Shown here: in pieces, positions 52,644 through 61,733 of the stretch
Layout of the letters: every line of letters begins with the position of its first letter
Numbering within the stretch: the first letter of the stretch is position 1
Assembly: GCF_033971905.1 (NCBI RefSeq)
Contig: NZ_JALBUT010000005.1
Location: forward strand, 1 to 64,000
Direction: 5' to 3'
Origin: Intestinicryptomonas porci
Lineage (GTDB): Bacteria; Verrucomicrobiota; Verrucomicrobiia; Opitutales; Intestinicryptomonadaceae
Length of the DNA: 64,000 bases
Notes under the pieces: generated by a model
The model's input: the letters and a program-made list of their open reading frames with translations, nothing else
What the model was told of the DNA's origin: nothing
The model's database searches: none
Translations under genes and position numbers: made by a program

Positions 52644-53273
52644 TTACTCCGTTTTTGAATATTTTAACTCTTCCGAGAGTTTTTCGTTTGATTTTTTAAG
52701 CTCGTCTATAATTTTCAAGCTTTCGGATATGGTTTCGAGATGTTTTTTTATTTCAGATTTCAAGCTTGCAATTTCTTTGTCTTTTTGCGCGGAAAGCTCT
52801 GCAATTTTAGAGTTCATTTCTATTTTGCAACTGTCTAGCTCCGCCGCCATGTAGAGCATGTCGCGTTCAAGGGATTTCCTTGCGCTGTTTGCCTTTTCAA
52901 GCTCTTTTTCGGCGGCGGTTCTTGCGGCGGTTTCGCGCTCTATGCGCGCTTTGTAAAGGGCAATCGCCTCTTTATGCTCGACTGCATTGGAGGCTTCCAG
53001 TCTTTCAAGTTCGGCCCTCGTGAAAGCCGCTTTCGTGAAATATTCCTGCGCTTCTTTTTGCGCCTGTTCCGCCGTCTTCTTTGCGGTTTCTGCGCGGTCG
53101 TTTATGTTTTCAGCCTGTTTTATGCTGCGTCTTGCATCGACATATGCGGCGTCTTTTTGCGCCTTTAAGTCTTGGGAATACGCTTTTTCCGCCGCGAATT
53201 TAAAAAAGAAAAAGAGCGTTGAGAAAAACAAAACGCAGGCGGCGAGAAGCAATGTCTTGTTGAGGTCGTTCAT
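52644..53273 (-). CDS. Membrane-anchored coiled-coil protein, function unknown
   Basis: One N-terminal transmembrane helix (about 7-27, LLLAACVLFFSTLFFFF) and then about 170 residues of Ala/Glu/Lys-rich heptad sequence ending in two predicted coils (LSAQKDKEIASLKSEIKKHL and after). No known domain recognised. Start at 53273 (MNDLNKTLL). Lies 75 bp upstream of the Pal-like gene on the same strand, so an envelope role is possible. 209 residues. Confidence 0.75.
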   Translation of the reverse strand: MNDLNKTLLLAACVLFFSTLFFFFKFAAEKAYSQDLKAQKDAAYVDARRSIKQAENINDRAETAKKTAEQAQKEAQEYFTKAAFTRAELERLEASNAVEHKEAIALYKARIERETAARTAAEKELEKANSARKSLERDMLYMAAELDSCKIEMNSKIAELSAQKDKEIASLKSEIKKHLETISESLKIIDELKKSNEKLSEELKYSKTE

Positions 53274-53367
53274 AAAAAATTCAAAATTAAACGATAGCCC
53301 TGTTTTTTCCAATGTAAATTCAAAAATATTGTTGAAAAATTTTTAAGGCTCCAAAATAATCTGATTT

Positions 53368-54508
53368 ATGATAATAGATTCTGAAATTAAAAACGACATA
53401 GCACAAATAAACAAACGCGCGGCGCACTTATGGAGGTTTCTTTGACGTCCCGAAAAAGCAGGAAGAAATAGCGCAATTAGAAGAAAAGATGGGAGCCGCC
53501 GATTTTTGGAACGACAGAAATTCGGCGCAGGAAATTCTTTCGGAAGCGTCGCGGTTAAAGAGAATTGTCGCGCCTCAGCTTGATTTTCAAAAGAGGCTGG
53601 GCGATTTGAACGCGCTTTTGGAGCTTGCCGAAGAATCCGATGAGGACGCGGATTTATCGGCGGAATTGGCGTCCGAAACCAATTCGATGTCCTTGGAAAT
53701 AGAAAAGGTTGAGATAGAGTCGTTTTTAAGCGGAAAGCTCGACAACTCGAATGCAATCGTCACAATCCATGCGGGCGCGGGCGGCACGGAGAGCTGCGAC
53801 TGGGCGGAAATGCTTCTTAGAATGTACACTCGCTGGGCTGAAAGGCGGGGCTGGAAGTGCGATGTTCAGGACATTGTTGCGGGCGAAGAGGCGGGGGTTG
53901 CGAAAGTCACAATCCGCATTGAGGGCGCGAATGCCTACGGATACGCCAAAGCCGAGCGCGGAGTGCACAGGCTCGTGCGTATAAGCCCGTTTGACGCGAA
54001 CAAGCGCAGGCATACGTCGTTTGCTTCTGTTGACATCATAGCCGAAATCGAAGACGACGTTGAAATAGAGATAAAGGACGAAGAATTGCGCATCGACACT
54101 TACCGTTCGAGCGGCAAGGGCGGACAGCACGTCAACAAGACCGATTCCGCCGTGCGCATAACGCATATCCCGACAGGCATTGTGGTGGCTTGCCAAAACG
54201 AGCGTTCCCAGCTTAAAAATAAGCAGACCGCGATGAAGATTTTAAAGAGCCGCCTCTATGAAAAGCTTGAAGACGAAAAGCGCGCCGAAATGGATAAATT
54301 CTACGGCGAAAAGGGCGAAATTGCATGGGGCAACCAAATCAGAAGCTATGTATTCCAGCCCTACCAGATGGTAAAAGACTTGCGCACAGGCGCGGAAACA
54401 GGCAACATTCAGGCTGTCATGGATGGGGATATCGACATGTTTGTCAATGCGTGGCTAAGGGCGGGCGGGCCGACTTCGCGAAACAAGAATTATTTAACCG
54501 AAGAGTGA
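53368..54508 (+). CDS. prfB: Peptide chain release factor 2 (programmed +1 frameshift)
   Basis: Stops translation at UGA and UAA. Codons 1-25 run from ATG 53368 to CTT 53440-53442 and meet an in-frame TGA at 53443-53445. Skipping one base continues as GAC from 53444 to the stop at 54508, total 379 residues. The second part has the full RF2 body with GAGGTESCDW, the GGQ motif in SSGKGGQHVNKTDSAVR, and SPF in place of the RF1 PAT (RISPFDANKRRHTSFASV). Reading without the shift would give only a 25-residue peptide, so RF2 shortage raises its own synthesis. Confidence 0.95.
53432..53446 (+). promoter_or_regulatory. RF2 programmed frameshift site
   Basis: Slippery CTT followed by TGA-C at 53440-53446, with GGAGG at 53432-53436 as the Shine-Dalgarno-like stimulator three to four bases upstream. 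This matches the known E. coli layout AGGGGG-TAT-CTT-TGA-C. Confidence 0.93.
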
Positions 54509-54509
54509 T

Positions 54510-55004
54510 ATGGACTGGCAAATTAAAACTTTGTCAAAAAAATCGTTTGGAAGCGGCGCCGAATTAAAGCCCGGCGACGTTGTCGTAAGCGTCATTTTCG
54601 TAAATGAGGCAAACGAGCTTGACAGGCGCGATTTTTTGAAAAAGGAGCTTGAAGAAAATCCTTTTGAGGGCAAGTTTGTCGGCAAATGGGAGCGCGTCGT
54701 TAGCGAAAATCCCGAAGAGGACGAGCGTCAGGCGCGGCGCATGGCGATAGCCGGCTCCGAAGACTTCTTTTTGTCTTTGTACGACGAAAACGGCGTCGAG
54801 GTCGAACAAAAAGACGTTTTAAAGCAAATGCTTGCGCTTCTTCTTGAAAGAAAGAGAATTTTGAGGGCAAAGGGAAGGCCTCAAAACGGCGTCCAGCTTT
54901 ATATCCATTCTTCGTCCAAGCGCGAGTTTTTGGTTCCGCAAAAGGAACTTGGCGAAGAGCTTGTTTCAAACATACAAACACAGATAAACGCATTTATTGT
55001 TTAA
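54510..55004 (+). CDS. Conserved hypothetical protein, PVC-type
   Basis: A 164-residue soluble, acidic protein. The N-terminal MDWQIKTLSKKSFGSGAEL and the later LLLERKRILRAKG...LYIHSSSKREFLVP resemble an uncharacterised family I associate with Verrucomicrobia and Planctomycetes; no function is known to me. One base separates it from the prfB stop, and its last codons overlap the start region of the lipoprotein gene frame, so it is coupled to prfB. Confidence 0.75.
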   Translation: MDWQIKTLSKKSFGSGAELKPGDVVVSVIFVNEANELDRRDFLKKELEENPFEGKFVGKWERVVSENPEEDERQARRMAIAGSEDFFLSLYDENGVEVEQKDVLKQMLALLLERKRILRAKGRPQNGVQLYIHSSSKREFLVPQKELGEELVSNIQTQINAFIV

Positions 55005-55008
55005 ATTT

Positions 55009-55533
55009 ATGAAAAAAATATTACATTACGCATTATTGGCATTTTCGGCATTTTCAATTTCGGGATGCATTTGGGACGAAACAATCGAAAATTATTTGAC
55101 TTTGCACGTTTGCGAAGCGCGCAACGAAATAGGGGTGTCGCGCGAAAGGGTTAAAATGCCTGAAACGGGCGTTGAGTTTATCGTCCAAAAAGAGGCTTTT
55201 ATGACCATGGGCGACTTGGACAGCGTTGATGTCGCCGAAGTTTACGATCCGTCGTCGGGGACAACGATTCGCGGTTTTGTGCTGAACTGCAATGGCAAGG
55301 GCATAAAAAAGCTCTTCCGCGAAACGTCTAAATCTATGGGCGGGTGGATTTTGTTAAAGGAAAACGGAAATCCGCGCGCAATTCGCAAAATAGATTCAAT
55401 CATATCAAATGGGAAACTTTTCATGCAGCTTGAATATCCGCGCGAAACGGACTTGTTTAAAAAAGCGCAGGACTACACAAAAGACATCGTAAAAGTGCAA
55501 AAGGAAATTGCCGAGCGTGAAGCGGGCTGGTAA
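55009..55533 (+). CDS. Lipoprotein of unknown function
   Basis: Signal peptide with lipobox SISGC (Cys about 19) after MKKILHYALLAFSAF. The mature part has no recognised domain; it is a mixed beta-type sequence ending in a charged helix. Start at 55009, four bases after the upstream stop; the frame is also open to 54997. Its stop overlaps the following M23 peptidase start, so they are likely made together. 174 residues. Confidence 0.78.
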   Translation: MKKILHYALLAFSAFSISGCIWDETIENYLTLHVCEARNEIGVSRERVKMPETGVEFIVQKEAFMTMGDLDSVDVAEVYDPSSGTTIRGFVLNCNGKGIKKLFRETSKSMGGWILLKENGNPRAIRKIDSIISNGKLFMQLEYPRETDLFKKAQDYTKDIVKVQKEIAEREAGW

Positions 55534-56531
55534 TGAGGTTTTTTCATGCAGTTGTTTTATTTGCGACATTTGCCGCAAATACGGTGTTTGCGGCAGACAA
55601 AATAGTTTGGCCTACCGAATCCACTGCATTTGTAAATGGGGAAAGCTTTGAAGCTTTCATTCAGCCGACATTTGGGCATGAGCCCAAGAGCGGGCTTTTT
55701 GGCGACGTCCGCAACAACGGTTACCGCTTCCATGAGGGCATAGACATAAAGCCCGTCCGCAGGAGCAAGCGCGGAGAGCCTTTGGACAGTGTCTATGCGG
55801 CAATGCGGGGTATTGTCGTGCTTGTAAACGACAGCCCCGGAGCCAGCAGCTACGGCAGGTATGTCGTGATAGAGCACGATGCTTTGGACGTGCATGTCTA
55901 TACTTTGTATGCCCACTTGCGCTCGATTGACGAATCCATAAAAAAGGGTGTAAGGGTTGAGTCGGGTTGCCGTCTGGGGCAGATGGGAAGAAGCGCAGAT
56001 TACGCAATCGCAAGGGAAGCTGCGCATTTGCACTTTGAAGTAGGCTTGCGCTACGGGGAGCATTTTCAAAAGTGGTACGACTTGCAAAAGTTCGGCAGCA
56101 AAAACAAATTCGGAGTTTTTAACGGAATGAATTTGCAGGGCATGGATCCCCTCGCTTTCATGAATGCGGCGCGCGAAGGCAAGCTATCGAACGGACGCGT
56201 TGCAGACTACATTTCGTCTTTGCCCACAGCTTTTATTGTGAGATACTATACCGCAAAAATTCCCGACTTCGCGTTGAGGTATCCCAAGCTTGCGGATTTA
56301 AACGGTTCGCAAAGGGGATGGGACATACATTTTACATGGTACGGGCTTCCGAAAAAAATCGAAAGGATTAAAAATCCGTCGCAATACACCGAACATGACG
56401 GGATAGAAATCATTTACGCAAATCCATTTGAAATAAACAGAAAATGCAGGGTTTTTGTAAAAATCAAGCAAAACGGCAAATTCCAATATACCGAGCTTTT
56501 AAAGGATACGCTGAAAAAAATGTTTATGTGA
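55533..56531 (+). CDS. Secreted M23-family peptidase
   Basis: LytM/M23 zinc endopeptidase domain after a 20-residue signal peptide (ends NTVFAAD). Metal ligands His67 and Asp71 (RFHEGIDIKP) and His167 (HLHFEVG), catalytic His128 (YAHLR) and His165 are all present, so it should be active on peptidoglycan cross-links. A C-terminal domain (about 215-332) is not assigned. 332 residues; first of the Gram-negative envelope-type M23 genes here, with a lipoprotein partner upstream. Confidence 0.88.
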   Translation: MRFFHAVVLFATFAANTVFAADKIVWPTESTAFVNGESFEAFIQPTFGHEPKSGLFGDVRNNGYRFHEGIDIKPVRRSKRGEPLDSVYAAMRGIVVLVNDSPGASSYGRYVVIEHDALDVHVYTLYAHLRSIDESIKKGVRVESGCRLGQMGRSADYAIAREAAHLHFEVGLRYGEHFQKWYDLQKFGSKNKFGVFNGMNLQGMDPLAFMNAAREGKLSNGRVADYISSLPTAFIVRYYTAKIPDFALRYPKLADLNGSQRGWDIHFTWYGLPKKIERIKNPSQYTEHDGIEIIYANPFEINRKCRVFVKIKQNGKFQYTELLKDTLKKMFM

Positions 56532-56542
56532 TGTTTGAGAGC

Positions 56543-56576
56543 AAAAAAAGAAGCGCGTTTTGCGCTTCTTTTTTTT
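56543..56576 (+). terminator. Terminator after the M23 peptidase gene
   Basis: Long perfect stem AAAAAAAGAAGCGC/GCGCTTCTTTTTTT (56543-56556 with 56562-56575) and a 5-base loop, 11 bp after the stop. It serves the prfB unit and perhaps the convergent hydrolase gene. Confidence 0.88.
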
Positions 56577-56590
56577 GAGGCTTATTTGGT

Positions 56591-57631
56591 TTATTTTAGG
56601 TTTGCCCTGATAAAGTTTTCGATTTCATCAAAGGGGATTTTTTCAAGATTGTCGTACAAATCGGTATGGTTTGCGTTTGGCACAATCAATAGCTTTTTGT
56701 TTTCTCCCTTTAATTTTTTGAAAGCGTCTTCGCTGAAATACCTCGAATGGGCGTTTTGCCCGTGGACAAGCATTACGGCGTTTCTTATTTCGCCCGCGTA
56801 AGACAAAATCGGCATGTTTATAAACGGAAGGGCGGAGGTTTTATTCCAGCCGCCGTTTGAATTTAGCGAGCGTTTATGGTATCCGCGCTTTGTTTTGTAG
56901 TAGGCGTGGTAATCCTTCAAAAATTGCGGCGCGTCTTGCGCAATCTTGTCCGGCAATCCTCCCGCAAGCGCGTTTGTCCCGCTTAGGGCGTCGGCGGTGC
57001 GCTGGGCGTTTATCGATTTTTTCAGCTCGTATCTGGCGTCTTCATCCATTGAGTCGAAGTAGCCGTTTGCGCTTACCCTGCACATGTCGTACATCGTGGA
57101 CGCCACTGCGGCTTTTATTCTGGTATCCATTGCCATGGCGTTTAATGCAAAGCCTCCCCAGCCGCAAATTCCGATAATCGAAATTTTTTCGGAATCGACG
57201 TCCTTTCTTGTAGATAGATAATCGACTGCGGCGCAAAAGTCTTCCGTATTTATGTCTGGAGACGCCACATAACGGGGTTCTCCTGAGCTTTCGCCCGTGA
57301 AAGAAGGGTCGAATGCTATTGCAAGGAAGCCGCGCTCTGCCATCGTTTGGGCGTAAAGTCCCGATGCTTGCTCCTTTACTGCGCCGAATGGTCCGCAAAG
57401 TGCGATGGCAGGCATCTTTTCGCTTGCATTTTTAGGAATATAAACGTCAGCGCAGATGGTTATACCGTATCTGTTGCGAAATGACGCTTTTTCGATTTTT
57501 ACTTTGTCGCTTTTGGGGAACGTTTTGTCCCAATCGTTTTTTTCGGAATTATTCATGGTTTGTTTTGCAATGAGTTCAAGTGATGAAATAAAAACGAGAA
57601 GTGCTAAGGGTAATTTTTTTATTGTTTTCAT
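56591..57631 (-). CDS. Alpha/beta hydrolase with Cys nucleophile motif
   Basis: Signal peptide or membrane anchor about 1-22, then an alpha/beta-hydrolase domain of the YcjY/dienelactone-hydrolase-like kind. The nucleophile motif is GICGWGG with Cys156 where a Ser is usual, an acid residue would be in AVMLVHGQNAHSRYF region, and His in PNANHTDLYD. The family, as I recall it, shows this GICG motif in other anaerobes too. Substrate unknown. Overlaps the acetyltransferase gene by 4 bp. 346 residues. Confidence 0.83.
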   Translation of the reverse strand: MKTIKKLPLALLVFISSLELIAKQTMNNSEKNDWDKTFPKSDKVKIEKASFRNRYGITICADVYIPKNASEKMPAIALCGPFGAVKEQASGLYAQTMAERGFLAIAFDPSFTGESSGEPRYVASPDINTEDFCAAVDYLSTRKDVDSEKISIIGICGWGGFALNAMAMDTRIKAAVASTMYDMCRVSANGYFDSMDEDARYELKKSINAQRTADALSGTNALAGGLPDKIAQDAPQFLKDYHAYYKTKRGYHKRSLNSNGGWNKTSALPFINMPILSYAGEIRNAVMLVHGQNAHSRYFSEDAFKKLKGENKKLLIVPNANHTDLYDNLEKIPFDEIENFIRANLK

Positions 57632-58209
57632 GATTTTTCCTTTATTTTCCTTATAAATTTTGCGGGGACTCCCGCCACTACGGCGTTGTCTTCAACATCT
57701 TTTGTTACAACTGCGCCCGCGCCGACTATCGCGTTTTTGCCAATGATTACCCCGGGCAAAATTACGGCGTTTGCGCCAATCCAGGCATTTTGTTTGATTA
57801 CTACGGGCTTTATTAAAAGGTTGTGCCTTCCTTCGGGATTTTCGGGGTGGGCTTCTGTCGTTATTTTTACGCCGGGGGCTATAAATACATCGTCTTCTAT
57901 CGTGATTGAGCCTTGATCGAGGAAGGTACAGCCAAAATTGATGAACACGTTTTTGCTGATTTTCGTGAGCTTGCCGAATGCCGTGTAAAACGGCGGGAAA
58001 ACTCTTACAGACGAATCCAATTTTTGCCCCCAAATTTCTTCCAGAAGTTTTCTTGCTTCATCGTCAGTATGGGGAGAATTGTTAAGTTCGCAAACAAGGC
58101 GCCTCGTGTTTTCAACTTCTTCGCATATTTCATTGAAATCAGGGTCGGTGTTTTTTATGACGCTTTTTTTGAGCATCCTTTCCGTCAGTTCTTTTGTTTT
58201 TCTTTTCAT
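57628..58209 (-). CDS. Sugar O-acetyltransferase, left-handed beta-helix
   Basis: Maltose/galactoside O-acetyltransferase type (LacA/Maa). Hexapeptide repeats run from about residue 95 (INFGCTFLDQGSITIEDDVFIAPGV) to 180, with the catalytic His in TTEAHPENPEGR and the C-terminal VVAGVPAKFIRKI. The N-terminal Maa-like helical region is present. Acetyl-CoA donor; sugar acceptor unknown. 193 residues, upstream of the hydrolase in one unit. Confidence 0.88.
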   Translation of the reverse strand: MKRKTKELTERMLKKSVIKNTDPDFNEICEEVENTRRLVCELNNSPHTDDEARKLLEEIWGQKLDSSVRVFPPFYTAFGKLTKISKNVFINFGCTFLDQGSITIEDDVFIAPGVKITTEAHPENPEGRHNLLIKPVVIKQNAWIGANAVILPGVIIGKNAIVGAGAVVTKDVEDNAVVAGVPAKFIRKIKEKS

Positions 58210-58313
58210 TGGCGCGTTTTTTTATTTTCATGATTATGCCGCATTTTTTATGAAATAGCAAATACTTATATTTTATGCTGTACAATGCCTTTAAGCTATG
58301 CTACAAAATTTAT

Positions 58314-59207
58314 ATGGAAACAAGAGTTTTGAAGTATTTTCTTGCGGTTGCAAAAGAGGGTAGCATGACGTCGGCGGCAAAAACTTTGCATATTACCCAG
58401 CCGACGCTTTCGCGGCAAATAATGGAGCTTGAAGAGGAAGTCGGGCACAAGCTCTTTACAAGGGGCTATCACAGTCTTTCGCTTACGATGGAGGGAATGT
58501 TTTTGAGAAAGCGCGCTGAAGAGATTATGGACATAATTTGCAAGACCGCTTCGGAGCTTAAATCCGCAAATAAGGGCGTTTCGGGCGATGTTTACATCGG
58601 GTGCGGGGAAAGCAAATCAATGGAAATAATTGCGGAAGCCGTAAATGAAACAAGGAAGGAATACCCGGAAATACATTTTCATTTTTTCAGCGGAAATTCC
58701 ATATATGTTTCGGAACAGCTTGAAAAGGGCGTTTTGGATTTCGGGGTGTTTATTGAGCCTGCCGACACGTCGAATTTTGAAAGCATCGCTTTGCCTGCAA
58801 AAGACGTTTGGGGCGTTGTAATGAGGAACGATTGCAGGCTTGCAAAAAAGAAGTCGATTAAAGTTAAAGATTTGGTTGGCTTGCCGCTCATATGTTCAAG
58901 GCAGGCGTCAGAAGAATTCAGCCCGAACAATGCGTATAAAAAATGGTTCGGCAAATATTTTGAAAAACTCGACATTGTAGCGTCGTACAACTTGATTTAC
59001 AACGCCTCGATAATGGTGAGAAGCGGGGTCGGATACGCCATAACTCTTGACAAGCTTTTAAACGTTATGGGCGGCGGGGATTTGTGTTTTAAGCCGCTTA
59101 GCCCCAGGCTTGAATCGGGGTTGAAATTCGCATGGAAAAAACGCCAAGTGTTTTCAGGCGCGGCTGAAATGTTTTTGGAGCGCATGAAGCGGAAATTCGC
59201 AAAATAA
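58314..59207 (+). CDS. LysR-family transcriptional regulator
   Basis: N-terminal winged helix (about 1-60: LKYFLAVAKEGSMTSAAKTL and HITQPTLSRQIMELEEEVG), then a periplasmic-binding-like effector domain. Start at 58314 (METRVLKYF). It is divergent from the acetyltransferase-hydrolase pair with a 104-bp gap, the usual layout for LysR control of the neighbours; the inducer is unknown. Ends 4 bp from the convergent DUF362 gene. 297 residues. Confidence 0.9.
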   Translation: METRVLKYFLAVAKEGSMTSAAKTLHITQPTLSRQIMELEEEVGHKLFTRGYHSLSLTMEGMFLRKRAEEIMDIICKTASELKSANKGVSGDVYIGCGESKSMEIIAEAVNETRKEYPEIHFHFFSGNSIYVSEQLEKGVLDFGVFIEPADTSNFESIALPAKDVWGVVMRNDCRLAKKKSIKVKDLVGLPLICSRQASEEFSPNNAYKKWFGKYFEKLDIVASYNLIYNASIMVRSGVGYAITLDKLLNVMGGGDLCFKPLSPRLESGLKFAWKKRQVFSGAAEMFLERMKRKFAK

Positions 59208-59211
59208 ATTT

Positions 59212-60099
59212 TTAGGCATCCAAATCGACAAGCTCATAGTCTGGCGAGCCTATGCCGAGATTCTCCGAAGCATCTATTATGAGAACGCCGCGCCTGTCTT
59301 CAATTCTTCTTATTAGCGACGCTTTCCCTTTGTCTTTTGAGGCGTAAACCATATCAACGCACGCTTTGTCAAGAGCCACGGGGTCGAGCGACGACATTAT
59401 TCCGATATCAGACATTTCGGGCTTTGCGGGGTCTGAATCGCAGTCGCAGTCTATGGAAAGGTCTTTCATTACATTTATGAACGCGATGTTGCCTTTCATG
59501 AAGTCAGTTATCGACTTTGAAGCGTCCGCCATCGACTCCAAAAATTTATCCTGCTCGCAAGACCATATTTTTTTAATGTCTCCCGCGCCGTGGATATATG
59601 CCTTCCCGTGCGAAGAGGCAATCCCTATTGAGATGTTTTTTAACGCCCCGCCAAATCCCGCCATCAAATGTCCCTTGAAATGCGACAGCACCATAATGGA
59701 GTTGTAATTTTTCAGATGCGAGCCGACATAATTTGACTTAATCCGCTTCCCGTTTGGAATTTTAAGCTCAATTTCGCCGTCGGAATCCATTATGTCAACA
59801 TTTGCGATTTTGGAAAAGCCGTGCTCTTCCATAACCTTCAAATGCTTTTGGGTGGTATCTCTGCGACCTTCGTAAGCCGTGTTGCATTCAACAATGGTTC
59901 CTTTTAGCAAATCTACAAGTGGCTTTATGAAATCCGGCTTTAAGTAGTGGTTTCCCCCTGGTTCGCCCGAATGTATTTTTACGGCGACTTTACCTGATAA
60001 TTCCCGCCCCAAAACTTTATACATATCGACAAGTTTTTCGGGAGTTATTATTCTCGAAAAATAAACTTTGGGTTTTGAGTTTTTTCGGGGTGAGGGCAT
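59212..60099 (-). CDS. DUF362 family protein
   Basis: DUF362 domain, usually called an uncharacterised Fe-S centre protein. GNHYLKPDFIKPL, VLSHFKGHLMAGFGGALKNIS and LDPVALDKACVDMVY are the family motifs. It lacks the ferredoxin CxxCxxC inserts that some members have, but has a CDCD pair. The frame is open to 60381 but the start at 60099 (MPSPRKNSKPKVYFSR) is family-like and avoids overlap with ymdB. 295 residues; co-transcribed with adk-ymdB. No function assigned. Confidence 0.85.
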   Translation of the reverse strand: MPSPRKNSKPKVYFSRIITPEKLVDMYKVLGRELSGKVAVKIHSGEPGGNHYLKPDFIKPLVDLLKGTIVECNTAYEGRRDTTQKHLKVMEEHGFSKIANVDIMDSDGEIELKIPNGKRIKSNYVGSHLKNYNSIMVLSHFKGHLMAGFGGALKNISIGIASSHGKAYIHGAGDIKKIWSCEQDKFLESMADASKSITDFMKGNIAFINVMKDLSIDCDCDSDPAKPEMSDIGIMSSLDPVALDKACVDMVYASKDKGKASLIRRIEDRRGVLIIDASENLGIGSPDYELVDLDA

Positions 60100-60122
60100 A
60101 TAACTTTTATTCGCTTGCGAAT

Positions 60123-60986
60123 TTAATTTTGCGCTTCGGCTTGTTCTTCCGCGAGGCGTTTTTGCGCAAGCCTTATTTCTTCGGGCGTCGGCGGCAACGG
60201 CTCGCCGAATTTCGGGAATATGAACTGTTCGATTGATACAGGCTTTTTTGAAGCATCGTCTATTTCGACAATGCAGCCGCAAATTCTCGGGTCTTTTTCG
60301 GCGACTTTGAATGCGCGCGGTCTGCCGTCCATGAATTTTTGCAGTACGGCGTTTTTGTCCCTGCCGAGGCAGCCGTCCCAAGGTCCCGTCATTCCCAAGT
60401 CGGAAATGTACGCAGTGCCGTTTTCCAAAATTCTTGCGTCAGCCGTCGGAATGTGCGTATGCGTGCCGAAAACTACGGCGGCTTTCCCGTCGAGCAGGTT
60501 GCCCATCGAAACTTTTTCCGAACTTGTTTCGGAGTGGAAGTCCAAAATTATGATGTCGCACTTGTCTTTAAGTTCTTCGCAGACGGAGACTGCGGCGCGG
60601 AAAGGGCAATCTGCCTTTATTTTCATTAATGTTTGCCCAAGCAGGGAAAATACTCCTATTTTCATCGAGTTTTTTTCGATGACCAAATATTTTTTGCCGG
60701 GGTTTTCGGGCGGAATGTTTGCGGGGCGGCAGAGGTTTTCTATCGAATCTATTTCGCCCTCGAAGCACCTCTGGTCCCAGATGTGGTCGCCAAGCGTGAT
60801 TGCATCGACGCCGAAACGTGTGAGATATTCCGCCATGTTCCGCGTAATGCCGCTTCCGCCGGCGGAGTTCTCGCCGTTTGCCACGACAAAGTCTATGCCG
60901 AAATCCTGCCTTATTTGCGGCAGAAAATCGCGCAGTATGTCCCTGCCGGGCTTGCCGACGACGTCTCCGATGCAAAGAAGCTTCAT
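60123..60986 (-). CDS. YmdB-family metallophosphoesterase
   Basis: Binuclear metal phosphodiesterase (TIGR00282); Bacillus YmdB acts on 2',3'-cyclic nucleotides. Ligands: IGDVVGKPGRD, ANGENSAGG, LGDHIWD, LDFHSE and GTHTHIPTADARI. 287 residues, with an extra C-terminal charged tail. Start overlaps the adk stop (TAATG). Confidence 0.92.
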   Translation of the reverse strand: MKLLCIGDVVGKPGRDILRDFLPQIRQDFGIDFVVANGENSAGGSGITRNMAEYLTRFGVDAITLGDHIWDQRCFEGEIDSIENLCRPANIPPENPGKKYLVIEKNSMKIGVFSLLGQTLMKIKADCPFRAAVSVCEELKDKCDIIILDFHSETSSEKVSMGNLLDGKAAVVFGTHTHIPTADARILENGTAYISDLGMTGPWDGCLGRDKNAVLQKFMDGRPRAFKVAEKDPRICGCIVEIDDASKKPVSIEQFIFPKFGEPLPPTPEEIRLAQKRLAEEQAEAQN

Positions 60987-61654
60987 TATGCGATAAAGCC
61001 CAATTTTTGCGAAAGCTTCTTCATGTCGGCGTTAATGCCTTCCGAAGATGTAACAGATGGAATTTCCGTAAGAAGCCCGCGCTCGGAATAGAATTTCACG
61101 AGGGGGAAAGTGGTTTCGTGGAAAACCTTTAAGCGTTTGCGGATTGTTTCAGGATTGTCGTCGTCGCGGACAATCAAATCTCCGCCGCACTTGTCGCACT
61201 TGCCTTCAACTGCGGGCTTGTGGTCGCGGACGTGGTACGGAGCCTGGCATTTCGAGCAAATCATTCTGCCTGTCAAACGGTTTACGATTTCCTCGTCGTC
61301 AACTTTTATATAGATTACGGAAGTTATTTTGTCGCCGCTTTTTTCGAGTATATCGTCGAGAATTTCAGCCTGCCTTACCGAGCGCGGGAAGCCGTCCAAA
61401 ACAAAGCCGTTTTTGGCGTCGCTTTCGGAAAGCCTGTCTTTTAGCATTGCGGCAGTTACTTCGTCGGGCACAAGTTCGCCCCTATCGATGTAGCTTTTGG
61501 CTGTTTTTCCGATTTCGGTCATCTCTTTGAGATTTTTGCGGAACAAGTCGCCCGTTGCAATCTGGGGAATTCCGAGAACTTCGCAGAGGGCGACTGCGCG
61601 CGTGCCTTTGCCGCTGCCAGGTGCGCCCAAAAGAATAATGCGTGGTTTTTCCAT
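60986..61654 (-). CDS. adk: Adenylate kinase
   Basis: Keeps ATP/AMP/ADP in balance. P-loop GAPGSGKGT at the N-terminus, DGFPRSVRQAE and a zinc-type LID with four Cys (ICSKC...KCDKCGG) as in Gram-positive and many other Adk. 222 residues, standard long form. First of adk-ymdB-DUF362, divergent from the polymerase gene by 79 bp. Confidence 0.96.
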   Translation of the reverse strand: MEKPRIILLGAPGSGKGTRAVALCEVLGIPQIATGDLFRKNLKEMTEIGKTAKSYIDRGELVPDEVTAAMLKDRLSESDAKNGFVLDGFPRSVRQAEILDDILEKSGDKITSVIYIKVDDEEIVNRLTGRMICSKCQAPYHVRDHKPAVEGKCDKCGGDLIVRDDDNPETIRKRLKVFHETTFPLVKFYSERGLLTEIPSVTSSEGINADMKKLSQKLGFIA

Positions 61655-61733
61655 AAGTTTTTAGTTGAGTAAGCGAATAAGTTTGAAAAATCTTCAAATA
61701 TCCGCAAGCATTTTTTCCGGAATTTGACTATTT

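Noticed and set aside
60100..60381. Long N-terminal extension of the DUF362 protein
   Set aside because: It is rich in Arg/Lys and overlaps the 3' part of ymdB in another frame; it is a shadow of that gene.
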